Positions 36,790 through 45,158 of a stretch of 64,000 nt of DNA are shown one piece after another. Every line of letters starts with the position of its first letter. Position 1 is the first letter of the stretch. Origin of the DNA: Thermasporomyces composti (GTDB lineage Bacteria > Actinomycetota > Actinomycetes > Propionibacteriales > Actinopolymorphaceae). The stretch is taken from assembly GCF_003386795.1 (NCBI RefSeq), contig NZ_QTUC01000001.1, forward strand, positions 4,278,001 to 4,342,000. The letters run 5' to 3'. A program made the translations under genes and the position numbers. A model generated the notes under the pieces. It was not told the origin of the DNA. It saw nothing but the letters and a program-made list of their open reading frames with translations, and did not search any database.

Positions 36790-37800
36790 TCAGGGTAGGC
36801 GTCCACTGTCGAATGGCGAAGGACGCGCGGGCGGCACCGCTGAGTGTGGCCCGCCGGGGCAGGCGTCGGCGCCGGCCCGTCCTCGCTGCCGGTAGCTGCC
36901 GGGCGCCATGCCGAACTCGCGCTTGAACGCCTTGGCGAAGGCGAACTCCGAGGAGTGGCCACACGAGGAGGCGATGGCGGCGAGCGGCGCGTCCGTGGCC
37001 CGGAGCCGCCGCGCCGCGCAGGTCATGCGCCACCACGTCAGGTACGCCAGGGGCGGCTGACCGGCCAACGCCGTGAACCGGCGCGCGAGAGTCGCCCTGG
37101 AAACGTTGGCGGTCCTGGCCAGGCCGGCGAGGGTCCACTTCCGGGACGGGTCGCGGTGCATGTGTTCCAGTGCCGTTCTCACCACCGGATCGGCCAGCGC
37201 CGCTGCCCATCCCGACGACGCGTCCGAACCGCCCTGCTCGGCATACCAGGCTCGCAAGGCGTAGAGCAGCAACATGTCCAGCAGGGCTGCCAGCACCGCG
37301 TCCGTCCCCGGCCCCGACTGGTCCAGCTCAGTGCCGAGCAGGTCGATCGCGGTGCGCAGCGCCGTCTGGCGCCCGATGCGGGTGGGGAGGTGGATGAACT
37401 CCGGCAGCTCGGTCAGCAGCGGATGAGGCCGTGCCTGGTCCAGGAAGTACGCGCCGCACAGCAGCACCGTGGACGCGCTCGGATCGGCGGCGGACCCTGC
37501 TGGCGGAGCAGACGGCGGGACGCCGGTCTCGGGCGCTGCGCCGGCGTCGACCAGCGGGGTCGAAGGGCTGTCGGCCAGGCCGTGACCTCGTCCATGCGGA
37601 AGGCACACCACGTCGCCGACCCCGAGCTGCACTGGCTCGCCGTTCCGCGGGGGGAGCCAGCAGGAGCCCTGCAGCACGACGTGGAACCCCGCGCCGGCGA
37701 AGGGTGCGAAGCGGATTCCCCACCTGCCGTGCTTGCGGGTGCGCGACGAATGCGGTCGGCCGGTGCGCATCGCGGTGACCACGTCGCTGAGCACGTCCAC
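36790..37800 (-). CDS. AraC-family regulator with cupin sensor domain
   Basis: 336 residues. N-terminal AraC-binding cupin (MDVLSDVVTAMRTGRPHSS, HGRWGIRFAPFAGAGFHVVLQGSCWL), C-terminal double helix-turn-helix (WTLAGLARTANVSRATLARRF and LAAIASSCGHSSEFAFAKAFKREFGMAPGSYR). GTG 37800 gives the standard family N-terminus. Divergent from the saccharopine-dehydrogenase-like gene, which is its probable target. Confidence 0.9.
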   Translation of the reverse strand: MDVLSDVVTAMRTGRPHSSRTRKHGRWGIRFAPFAGAGFHVVLQGSCWLPPRNGEPVQLGVGDVVCLPHGRGHGLADSPSTPLVDAGAAPETGVPPSAPPAGSAADPSASTVLLCGAYFLDQARPHPLLTELPEFIHLPTRIGRQTALRTAIDLLGTELDQSGPGTDAVLAALLDMLLLYALRAWYAEQGGSDASSGWAAALADPVVRTALEHMHRDPSRKWTLAGLARTANVSRATLARRFTALAGQPPLAYLTWWRMTCAARRLRATDAPLAAIASSCGHSSEFAFAKAFKREFGMAPGSYRQRGRAGADACPGGPHSAVPPARPSPFDSGRLP

Positions 37801-37864
37801 GGGGGCGACCGTATCGCCGGGAGCCGATGACTGAGACGCTGAGACATACAGACGAGACGCCGAA

Positions 37865-37895
37865 CCATAGGGCGTCTTCGACGGTCGCCCTACGG
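37865..37895. promoter_or_regulatory. Inverted repeat over the -10 region
   Basis: CCATAGGGCG (37865-37874) and CGCCCTACGG (37886-37895), 9 of 10 complementary, 11-bp spacer. The right arm overlaps a TACGGT -10 box (37891-37896), so a bound protein would block transcription of the gene at 37904. Confidence 0.5.
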
Positions 37896-37896
37896 T
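37891..37896 (+). promoter_or_regulatory. -10 box TACGGT before 37904 gene
   Basis: Ends 7 nt before ATG 37904 with no ribosome binding site; candidate leaderless start. Confidence 0.4.
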
Positions 37897-37903
37897 TGCC
37901 AGC

Positions 37904-38971
37904 ATGACGATCAGTGCCATCGCGGTCCACGGCGCGACCGGCTACACCGGCCGGCTCGTCGTGGCCGAACTCGCCCGCCGCGGTGTGACTCCCGTGCTCG
38001 TCGGCCGTGACCCCGACCGGCTGAACACCGTCACCGCCCCGGGTGCCGAACGCCGGGTCGCCGACCTGTCCGATCCCACCAGCCTGCGCGCGGCCTTCCA
38101 GGACTGCGCCGTGGTCGTCAACTGCGCTGGACCGTTCGCGATCCACGGTGAGCCGGTGATACGCGCCGCAATCGACGTCGGCGCGCACTACGTGGACATC
38201 AGCGGAGAGCAGTCGTACGTCATGCGGGTCTTCGACCACTTCGACGAGCCGGCGGAACGAGCAGGCGTCACCGTCGTCCCGATGGCGAACGACGGTGGCT
38301 TCCTCGCCGACCTGCTCGCCGCCGTGACCGCCGCGCGGATCGACCCGCATGATCCCATCGACGAGGTGGTGCTTGCCCACCGAACGGGTGGCGGCGGCGG
38401 ACTTTCTCGCGGCAGTGGCCGGACCGCGCTGCTCGCTCGCGACATGTTCGCCGGCGGCGGACTCGTGTACGTCGACGGCCGGTGGCGCGCCGACCTACCC
38501 GCCACCTGCACGGCGATCACCTTCCCCGGCGGCCCGGCGCCGTCGACCGTGGCGAAGGCCGGCTTCGCCGAGATCGCCACCGTGCCCCGGCATGTGGCGG
38601 CCCGCCGCGTCGAAGGTGTCGCCGAGATCACGTTCTTGGCGAGGCTGGCAGGCCTCACCCCGGACGTCGTGGAGCGGCTGCCGGAGAGTCCACCGGAACA
38701 CCTGCGGACGGCCGGGCGGTTCACCCTCGTGGCCGAGGTCACTGGGCGAACGAGCCGCGCTCGTGGCGTCGTCGAGGGCACCGATACGTACGGTACGACC
38801 GCGGTCGTCGCGGTCCAGGCCGCTTGTCAGCTCGTCGTCCAGGGTGCTTGTCAGCTCGTCGTCCAGGGTGCCAAGCCCGGTGTCCTCGCGCCCGCTCAGG
38901 CGTTCACCGCCGGGCCCTTCTTGGACTCCCTCACCTCGCACGGGATCCGCCACACCGTGGAGACGGGCTGA
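37904..38971 (+). CDS. Saccharopine dehydrogenase-like NAD(P)-binding enzyme
   Basis: 355 residues. N-terminal Rossmann fold VHGATGYTGRLVVAELARRG, then VNCAGPFAIHGEPVIRAAIDVGAHYVDISGE, characteristic of trans-acting enoyl reductase/saccharopine-dehydrogenase-like proteins in actinobacteria. It carries an exact 8-residue in-frame duplication (ACQLVVQG twice, about residues 307-322) not expected from the family. Expression is probably governed by the divergent AraC regulator. Confidence 0.85.
   Translation: MTISAIAVHGATGYTGRLVVAELARRGVTPVLVGRDPDRLNTVTAPGAERRVADLSDPTSLRAAFQDCAVVVNCAGPFAIHGEPVIRAAIDVGAHYVDISGEQSYVMRVFDHFDEPAERAGVTVVPMANDGGFLADLLAAVTAARIDPHDPIDEVVLAHRTGGGGGLSRGSGRTALLARDMFAGGGLVYVDGRWRADLPATCTAITFPGGPAPSTVAKAGFAEIATVPRHVAARRVEGVAEITFLARLAGLTPDVVERLPESPPEHLRTAGRFTLVAEVTGRTSRARGVVEGTDTYGTTAVVAVQAACQLVVQGACQLVVQGAKPGVLAPAQAFTAGPFLDSLTSHGIRHTVETG
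38822..38869 (+). repeat. Exact 24-bp in-frame tandem duplication
   Basis: Two identical copies (38822-38845 and 38846-38869) of a 24-bp unit starting GCTTGTCAGC and ending GTCCAGGGT, inside the coding sequence of the saccharopine-dehydrogenase-like protein. Adds eight residues. Confidence 0.95.
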
Positions 38972-39042
38972 TCGCCAGCGGAGTCGTGTCGCGTCCTCGT
39001 CGTGAGAGGACTCATCTCGACGGTCGGATGACGCCCGGCGGC

Positions 39043-39080
39043 GAGGAGCTCAGGAGCACGATGAGGGGCTCAGGAGCACG
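39043..39080. repeat. Short direct repeat upstream of tRNA-Leu 3' end
   Basis: GAGGAGCTCAGGAGCACG (39043-39060) and GAGGGGCTCAGGAGCACG (39063-39080), one mismatch, 20-bp period. No function apparent. Confidence 0.7.
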
Positions 39081-39113
39081 CCATCCCGGCGCGCCAGACA
39101 CTCGCGGGACTTG

Positions 39114-39197
39114 TGTCCGAGGGGGGACTCGAACCCCCATGCCCTTGCGGGCACTAGCACCTCAAGCTAGCGCGTCTACCTATTCCGCCACCCGGAC
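39114..39197 (-). tRNA. tRNA-Leu (anticodon GAG)
   Basis: 84 nt without encoded CCA. Acceptor stem GTCCGGG/CTCGGAC with one G-U pair, D arm GTGGCGGAATAGGTAGAC, anticodon stem CTAGC/GCTAG around the loop TTGAGGT (anticodon GAG), long variable arm (GCCCGCAAGGGC) typical of class II leucine tRNAs, and T arm GGGGGTTCGAGTCCCCC. Reads CUU/CUC codons. Confidence 0.97.
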
Positions 39198-39310
39198 GTG
39201 GCGCGCCGGCTGTCCTGCGCGCGGCGCTCACTGTAGCAAATCCACCCGGCGGGAGTCGCTGGGCCACCACCCATCACCGATATGGGTGATTCACACGGCA
39301 AGATGAGGTC

Positions 39311-40675
39311 ATGACGAACGACGCGAGCGGCCACGCGGCGCAGCCGGCTGGTGCCGGCGCGGACGTCGAGCACCGACCCGACGCGGAGGTCGTGGAGATC
39401 TGCCGGGACCTGATCCGAATCGACACCTCCAACTACGGAGACGATCGCGGCCCGGGGGAGCGCCAAGCCGCCGAGTATGTGGCCGGCAAGCTCGCCGAGG
39501 CCGGGCTGGAGCCGACCCTGTTGGAGTCCGAGCCGCTCCGCACCACCGTGGTCGCTCGCTGGGAGGGCGCCGATCCGTCGTTGCCAGCCCTGCTGGTCCA
39601 CGGCCACCTGGACGTGGTGCCGGCGGTCAAGGCGGACTGGAGTGTCGACCCGTTCGCCGGCGAGGTCAAAGACGGCTGCCTCTGGGGGCGTGGTGCGGTC
39701 GATATGAAGGACTTCGACGCCATGGTGCTGTCGGTGCTGTCGGCGCGCACCCGCGCTGGCCGGCCGCCACGGCGTCCGGTCGTCCTCGTCTTCACCGCCG
39801 ACGAGGAAGCCGGCGGCCGGAAAGGCGCCCACTGGCTCGTCGACCATCACCCTGAGCTCCTCGAGGGATGCACCGAGGCGGTAGGGGAAGTCGGCGGCTT
39901 CTCCGTCACGGTGCGCGACGACCTTCGCTTCTACCTCATCCAGACCGCTGAGAAGGGCATGGCCTGGATGCGGCTGAGAGCCAGGGGGACGGCGGGGCAC
40001 GGGTCCATGCGCAACGACGACAACGCGGTCACCGAGCTGGCCGAGGCGGTCGCTCGCATCGGGCGGCACCGATTCCCGCCCCGCATCACGCCCCCGGTCA
40101 AGGCCTTCTTGGCCGAGGTCTCAGAGGCGCTGGGAGTCGACATCGACCCGGAGTCCGATGACGTCGAGGTAACCCTCGCCCGACTCGGCTCCGTGGCTCG
40201 GATGATCGGGGCGACCCTGCGCAACACCGCGAATCCGACCATGCTGGACGCTGGGTACAAGGTCAACGTCATCCCCGGTGAGGCCACCGCGGCGGTCGAC
40301 GGGCGGTTCGTCCCCGGCGGACAGGAGGAGTTCCTCGCCACCATCGACGAGCTGATCGGCGACAAGGTCACACGCGAGATGATCAATCTCGACAGCGCGC
40401 CGGAGACGGAGTTCGCGGGAGCGCTGGTCGACGCGATGCGGACGTCGTTGGCGGCGGAGGACCCGCAGGGGAGGGCCGTGCCCTACTTGATGTCGGGCGG
40501 CACCGACGCCAAGGCCTGGCATCGCCTCGGCATCCGATGCTTCGGGTTCGCTCCTCTCAAGCTGCCGCCCGACCTGGACTTCGTCGGGATGTTCCACGGC
40601 ATCGACGAACGCGTACCGGTGGAGTCGCTGCGGTTCGGCGCGCGCGTCCTCGATCGTTTCCTCGACCTGGCCTGA
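39311..40675 (+). CDS. M20-family metallopeptidase
   Basis: 454 residues, binuclear zinc amidohydrolase of the ArgE/DapE/CPG2 clan. Metal and catalytic residues: HGHLDVVP (His and Asp), WGRGAVDMKD (bridging Asp), DEEAGG (catalytic Glu and ligand), and the terminal His in GMFHGIDE. The lid domain lies between about residues 205 and 340 and includes GTAGHGS. This group often contains cytosolic dipeptidases; the substrate is unknown. DUF5703, a usual neighbour in actinobacteria, is convergent just downstream. Confidence 0.92.
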   Translation: MTNDASGHAAQPAGAGADVEHRPDAEVVEICRDLIRIDTSNYGDDRGPGERQAAEYVAGKLAEAGLEPTLLESEPLRTTVVARWEGADPSLPALLVHGHLDVVPAVKADWSVDPFAGEVKDGCLWGRGAVDMKDFDAMVLSVLSARTRAGRPPRRPVVLVFTADEEAGGRKGAHWLVDHHPELLEGCTEAVGEVGGFSVTVRDDLRFYLIQTAEKGMAWMRLRARGTAGHGSMRNDDNAVTELAEAVARIGRHRFPPRITPPVKAFLAEVSEALGVDIDPESDDVEVTLARLGSVARMIGATLRNTANPTMLDAGYKVNVIPGEATAAVDGRFVPGGQEEFLATIDELIGDKVTREMINLDSAPETEFAGALVDAMRTSLAAEDPQGRAVPYLMSGGTDAKAWHRLGIRCFGFAPLKLPPDLDFVGMFHGIDERVPVESLRFGARVLDRFLDLA

Positions 40676-40719
40676 CCTTCACGCGCCCGACCGTGCGCCG
40701 TGCCGGGAGGGCGTGAGAA

Positions 40720-40935
40720 TCACAGCGCGGAGGCCCAGGCTCCTGTCGGGGGCATGGTCTTGGTGACTCGGATGATCCTCCGCCGGAGCGTCACGACCCG
40801 GCGGCCGTCAGGATGGACCCGGACCCGGAGGAGTTCCCATCCGCCACGCTCTGCCCGATCGACGAGAAGCTGCCGCACCACCCGCCGAGAGACGGTGCGC
40901 GGCAGCTGCAGCTGATGAGTCTCGTACTCCGCCAT
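40720..40935 (-). CDS. DUF5703 small protein
   Basis: 71 residues, MAEYETHQLQLPRTVSRRVVRQLLVDRAERGGWELLRVRVHPDGRRVVTLRRRIIRV, then a short tail. Matches the actinobacterial DUF5703 pattern (acidic first strand, WEL-RVR-PDGRR and a basic end). ATG 40935 is preferred to an upstream in-frame ATG at 40977. Function unknown; conserved next to M20 peptidases. Confidence 0.8.
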   Translation of the reverse strand: MAEYETHQLQLPRTVSRRVVRQLLVDRAERGGWELLRVRVHPDGRRVVTLRRRIIRVTKTMPPTGAWASAL

Positions 40936-40992
40936 CGCCCCATCGTGACATGCCTTCGTGGAAAAGGAAGACCCCAAGGCCCACAGTGGCCC

Positions 40993-41970
40993 TCAGAAGG
41001 TCGGCTCCCACCGCTCCGGGTAGCCCATCGGAAGCGCGGAGACGTCGTCGAGCGCGGCAGTGATCTCCACGGGTAGCTCCACTTCTTCCACGGTGAGCGA
41101 CCCGCGGAGCTGCGCAGCCGTCCGGGCACCGACGATCGGCGCGGTGACCCCCGGCCGGTCTCGCACCCAGGCCAGCGCCACCTCGATCGGCGACAGCCCG
41201 AGTCCGTCCGCGGCACGACACACCGCGTCGACGATCCGGCGGCTCGCGGGGTCCAGGTGAACCCCCACGAAACGCTCGAAGTGCGGCGAGGCCGCCCGGG
41301 AGTCCGCTGGTGTGCCGGTGCGGTACTTGCCGGTGAGGACTCCTCGGCCCAGAGGTGACCATGCCAGCACGCCCAGCCCAAGCGCCCGTGCCGCTGGCAG
41401 CACCTCGCGTTCGATCCCGCGCTCCACCAGGGAGTACTCCACCTGCGTGGAGGCGATGGGGGCGCGGCCGGGCCAGGCGGCCTGGTAGGCGGCGGCGAAG
41501 CCGGTCTGCCAGCCGGAGTAGTTGCACAGACCGACGTAGCGCGCCCGTCCGCTCGACACCGCGAAATCCATCGCGGCGAGCGTCTCCTCCACCGGGACGT
41601 CGTTGCTCCAGGCGCTGACCTGCCACAGGTCGACGGAGTCGACCCCGAGCCGGTCGAGCGAGGCATCGAGCTGGTCGAGCAACGTTCGACGGGAGACGTC
41701 CACCCCTCCCATGTGGCTACACACGCCAGCCTTCGTCGCCAGCACCACCTCGTCACGCCGCACGAGGGTGCCGATCAAGCGGCCTAGGAGTCGCTCGCTG
41801 TCGCCGTCGGCATAGTCAGCCGATGTGTCGATGAGCGTGCCACCGGCTTCCACAAAGGCCGTCAGCTGGTCCCGTGCCTCGTGCTCGTCGGTGTCACGGC
41901 CCCATGTCATGGTGCCGAGGCCCAGCCGGGAGACCCGCAGGCCGGTCCGGCCCAGATAGCGCTGCTCCAT
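40993..41970 (-). CDS. Aldo/keto reductase with substituted catalytic His
   Basis: 325 residues, (beta/alpha)8 barrel. Asp48 and Tyr53 (DTSADY) and Lys80 (LATKAG) of the AKR tetrad are present, but the fourth position, normally His in a QxH motif, is Ser119 (VDLWQVSAWSN). NADPH-binding motifs at the C-terminus (GARTAAQLRGSL) are intact. It may reduce poorly, use another proton relay, or have a narrower substrate range. ATG start at 41970. Confidence 0.88.
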   Translation of the reverse strand: MEQRYLGRTGLRVSRLGLGTMTWGRDTDEHEARDQLTAFVEAGGTLIDTSADYADGDSERLLGRLIGTLVRRDEVVLATKAGVCSHMGGVDVSRRTLLDQLDASLDRLGVDSVDLWQVSAWSNDVPVEETLAAMDFAVSSGRARYVGLCNYSGWQTGFAAAYQAAWPGRAPIASTQVEYSLVERGIEREVLPAARALGLGVLAWSPLGRGVLTGKYRTGTPADSRAASPHFERFVGVHLDPASRRIVDAVCRAADGLGLSPIEVALAWVRDRPGVTAPIVGARTAAQLRGSLTVEEVELPVEITAALDDVSALPMGYPERWEPTF

Positions 41971-42284
41971 CGACGGTCCTCACCACCTTCCCCCGGCGCT
42001 GAGCAGGGCGAGGGCCTGCCAAGCCCACATGGTCGACCAGTGCCCACGTGCTCGACGGGACACTAGCCGACCTGAACCTGGCACCACGAGTCCAGCCGCG
42101 GCCATCGCCTCGCTAGACTCGCCTGGCCCCGTCAGGCGCGAGAGACAACGATCTTTCCCGCGCCCGGAGCCGGCCTTACCCAAGACGCCTCGGTAGGGCC
42201 GATCCCTCAAGACTCGCCGGACCTGGCCCAGATCCACCCCCCACCCGATCGAGCGAGAACCAGCGCGACGCAAGAGGAGGTTTC
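41971..42284. other. 314-bp intergenic region
   Basis: No supported gene or RNA. The only signal is TAGACT (42114-42119), a possible -10 for the downstream LLM-uppP operon with a leader of about 160 nt, and AGGAGG (42275-42280) directly before the GTG at 42285. Confidence 0.4.
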
Positions 42285-43343
42285 GTGCGCCTGGGCTTGA
42301 CGCTCAGCGTGTCCGACGCGGCGGACCTCGCCGCCAGCGTCGCGCTCGCGGAGGAGGCCGACCGGCTCGGATTCGACTCCTGCTGGGCGTCGGAAGCCTA
42401 CGGGTACGACGCCGCGACGGTGCTCGCCACCGTCGCGGCTCGCACGCGACGGATCGGGGTCGGTTCGGGGGTCTTCCAGATTCCGGCCAGGGCACCGGCC
42501 ATGACCGCGATGACCGCGGCCACGCTCGACGCGCTGTCGCAGGGGCGTTTCCGCCTGGGCCTCGGTGTCTCGGGACCTCAGGTCTCCGAGGGCTGGTACG
42601 GCGTGCGCTTCGCCGACCCGTTGGGACGTACCCGCGAGTACATCGACATCGTCCGAACCGTCCTGGCCCGGAAGGTTCTGGCCCATACCGGGACGCACTA
42701 CACCCTTCCGCTGCCGGACGGACCCGGCAAGGCGCTGAGGCTCGCCACCCGGCCGGTCCGTACGGACATCCCCATCTACCTCGCCGCCGTCGGACCTCGG
42801 AACCTGGAACTCGCTGGCGAGATCGCCGATGGCTGGCTGGGCGTCTTCGTGTCCCCGGCTTACCTACCCACCTCACTGGGGTATGTCCGAGCAGGATGGG
42901 AACGCGGCGCTCGTCCAGAGGCTGACCGGGCAGCCTTCGACATCGTCGCCAGCGTGCCCGTGGCGGTCGGGGATGACGTCGACGCCTGCGCCGACCTCGT
43001 CCGCCCCTATGCAGCGCTCTACCTCGGCGGCATGGGCAGCCGGACCCAGAACTTCTACAACGCCCTCGCCGCGCGGATGGGCTACGCCGAGCAAGCCGCC
43101 CAGGTGCAACAGCTGTATTTGGAGCGGCGGCACCGGGACGCGGCGCGTGCCGTGCCGGTGGAGTTCCTCGACGAGACGGCGCTCCTGGGACCGTCCACGC
43201 GGATCGTGGAGCGCCTGCGCGCCTACGCCGAGGCTGGCGTCACCACACTGGCGCTCCTGCCCTTCGGTCAGACCGTCGAGGACCGCGTCAACGCACTACG
43301 AACGACAGCCGAGGCGTGGATCGCCTCTGGTGTGGGGGATTGA
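42285..43343 (+). CDS. LLM-class (probable F420-dependent) oxidoreductase
   Basis: 352 residues, bacterial-luciferase-like TIM barrel: MRLGLTLSVSDAADLAASVALAEEADRLGFDSCWASEAYGYDA, GVGSGVFQIPARAPAMTA and GLGVSGPQVSEGWYG, typical of F420-dependent members in actinobacteria. Strong AGGAGG 5 nt before GTG 42285. The stop is 3 nt from the uppP GTG, so the two are cotranscribed. Confidence 0.88.
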   Translation: MRLGLTLSVSDAADLAASVALAEEADRLGFDSCWASEAYGYDAATVLATVAARTRRIGVGSGVFQIPARAPAMTAMTAATLDALSQGRFRLGLGVSGPQVSEGWYGVRFADPLGRTREYIDIVRTVLARKVLAHTGTHYTLPLPDGPGKALRLATRPVRTDIPIYLAAVGPRNLELAGEIADGWLGVFVSPAYLPTSLGYVRAGWERGARPEADRAAFDIVASVPVAVGDDVDACADLVRPYAALYLGGMGSRTQNFYNALAARMGYAEQAAQVQQLYLERRHRDAARAVPVEFLDETALLGPSTRIVERLRAYAEAGVTTLALLPFGQTVEDRVNALRTTAEAWIASGVGD

Positions 43344-43346
43344 ACC

Positions 43347-44186
43347 GTGGAGCACAGCGTCGGCTGGTTGGGTGCCCTCGTCTACGGACTGCTGCAGGGC
43401 CTGACGGAGTTCTTGCCGATCTCGTCGAGCGCGCACGTGCGCATCATGGGGGCGCTCGTACCGGGGTGGGGTGACCCTGGCGCCGCCTTCACCGCCGTCA
43501 TCCAGCTCGGCACCGAGACGGCGGTGGTGGTCTACTTCCGCAACGACATCTGGGCGATCATCCGCACCTGGACGCTCTCGCTGTTCCGTCCGGTCCTGCG
43601 GCGAGATCCGAACGCGCGCATGGGGTGGTTCATCATCGCCGGCACCCTCCCGATCGGGGTGCTGGGTTTCCTGTTCCAGGAGACCATCGAGACCGCGCTG
43701 CGCTCGCTGGTCTACGTGGGGATCACGCTCATCGCCTTCGGGCTCATCCTGGGCATCGCCGACGCCATCGCGCCCAACCGCAAGTCGCTGGACCGGCTGA
43801 CCTTCCCACAGGCCCTGCTGTTCGGCTGCGCACAGGCCCTCGCGCTCATTCCTGGCGTGTCCCGATCCGGCGGCACCATCACCGCCGGTCTGCTCATGGG
43901 GTTCACCCGCGAGGCCGCGGCGCGGTACTCGTTCCTGCTGGCGATCCCCGCCGTCTTCGCCTCCGGATTCCTCGAGGTCCTCGATATCGGCGAGGAGCAC
44001 GCGCCGGACTGGGGGCCCACCATCCTGGCCACGATCGTGAGCTTCGTCGTGGGCTACCTCGTCATCGTCTACTTCATGCGCTACATCTCCCGACACAGCT
44101 TCCGCCCGTTCGTCATCTACCGCGCTCTGCTCGGCACCGTGGTGCTGAGCCTGCTGGCGTTCGGTGTCGTGACGCCCTTCGCCTGA
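43347..44186 (+). CDS. uppP: Undecaprenyl-diphosphatase (BacA-type)
   Basis: 279-residue membrane enzyme that dephosphorylates undecaprenyl diphosphate to recycle the cell-wall lipid carrier; overexpression gives bacitracin tolerance. Both active-site blocks are present: QGLTEFLPISSSAHVRI (residues 17-33) and PGVSRSGGTITAGLL. Seven to eight hydrophobic helices. The third-position His usual in SSSAHL is followed by V rather than L, which is minor. GTG 43347. Confidence 0.95.
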   Translation: MEHSVGWLGALVYGLLQGLTEFLPISSSAHVRIMGALVPGWGDPGAAFTAVIQLGTETAVVVYFRNDIWAIIRTWTLSLFRPVLRRDPNARMGWFIIAGTLPIGVLGFLFQETIETALRSLVYVGITLIAFGLILGIADAIAPNRKSLDRLTFPQALLFGCAQALALIPGVSRSGGTITAGLLMGFTREAAARYSFLLAIPAVFASGFLEVLDIGEEHAPDWGPTILATIVSFVVGYLVIVYFMRYISRHSFRPFVIYRALLGTVVLSLLAFGVVTPFA

Positions 44187-44355
44187 CCACAGCAGACGTC
44201 CTCACAGCCGACCCGGGTGACGTCGCGTACCGCGACAGTCGCGCGGCCCTGGCATCTCCGCGGCGGTCTGACCGAACCAACGCTGGCGGGGGCCTGCGAC
44301 GCGGCCGATGTGCGGCGGCGAGTGCCGCGTGTCCGGTGAACGTCCGGTCGGCCCG

Positions 44356-44361
44356 TAGGCT
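44356..44361 (+). promoter_or_regulatory. -10 box TAGGCT before histidine phosphatase
   Basis: Ends 8 nt before ATG 44370, no ribosome binding site between; candidate leaderless start of the triad. Confidence 0.5.
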
Positions 44362-44369
44362 CGGTATCC

Positions 44370-45110
44370 ATGGCGACGTTGCTCCTCATCCGGCACGGGC
44401 GGACCAAGGCCAACGCCGACGGCGTCCTGGCCGGATGGACTCCAGGGGTCGGTTTGGACGAGGTGGGGCGCGAACAGGTGGAGCGGCTCGCCGGCCGGCT
44501 CGATCGCATCCCGCTGGCGGCACTCGTGACGAGTCCGCTGGAGAGGTGCCAGCAGACCGCCGCCGCGGTCGCCGCCCTCGACGGGCATCCGCCGTCGGTC
44601 GTCGACGAGCGGCTCGGTGAGGTCCGGTACGGCGACTGGGAAGGCAAGTCGTTGAAGGTCCTCGCCAAGGATCCGCTGTGGAAGGCCGTCCAACGCCACC
44701 CGAGCGCGGTGCGGTTCCCGGGCGAGGGTGGGGAGTCGCTCAGAGCGATGGCGGAACGGGCGGTCGGCGCCGCACGCGAGTGGGACGCGCGGGTCGAAGC
44801 CGACCATGGCCCCGACGCCATCTGGGCGGCGGTGAGCCACGGTGACGTCATCAAGGCGATCGTCGCCGACGCTTTGGGCCTGCACCTGGACCAGTTCCAG
44901 CGAATCGTGATCGACCCCTGCTCGATCAGTGTCGTGCGGTACACCCCGCTGCAGACGTTCGTCGTCCGTGTCAACGACACCGGCAGCGACCTGTCGAGCT
45001 TGGTCGTCCCACGTCGCCGCCGGCGGCGGCGCCGGCGCGGGGAGGCCGACAGCGACGCGGTGGTGGGCGGCGGCGCGGGGGCCGGGGGCGCTGGCCGATC
45101 GCGGGAGTAG
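44370..45110 (+). CDS. MSMEG_4193-type histidine phosphatase
   Basis: 246 residues. Catalytic LIRHGRTKAN at the N-terminus, SPLERCQQTA, Glu in DERLGEVRYGDWEG and second His in VSHGDVIKAI. Belongs to the actinobacterial phosphomutase-like group that is encoded next to DUF3090 and the SCO1664-type protein. The tail has nine consecutive Arg (DNA 45012-45038) followed by Asp/Gly/Ala-rich sequence, probably disordered and possibly binding nucleic acid or membrane. Substrate unknown. Confidence 0.88.
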   Translation: MATLLLIRHGRTKANADGVLAGWTPGVGLDEVGREQVERLAGRLDRIPLAALVTSPLERCQQTAAAVAALDGHPPSVVDERLGEVRYGDWEGKSLKVLAKDPLWKAVQRHPSAVRFPGEGGESLRAMAERAVGAAREWDARVEADHGPDAIWAAVSHGDVIKAIVADALGLHLDQFQRIVIDPCSISVVRYTPLQTFVVRVNDTGSDLSSLVVPRRRRRRRRRGEADSDAVVGGGAGAGGAGRSRE

Positions 45111-45144
45111 GTGGCCGTCGACACCGCTGTCGCCGGAAAGCGCG

Positions 45145-45150
45145 TAGGGT
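45145..45150 (+). promoter_or_regulatory. -10 box TAGGGT before DUF3090 gene
   Basis: Ends 8 nt before ATG 45159. A GGAAG (45153-45157) lies between, but is too close to be a good ribosome binding site. Confidence 0.45.
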
Positions 45151-45158
45151 CTGGAAGT

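Noticed and set aside
39043-39080. Attachment site next to tRNA-Leu
   Set aside because: The direct repeat does not match the tRNA sequence and no integrase or cargo is adjacent.
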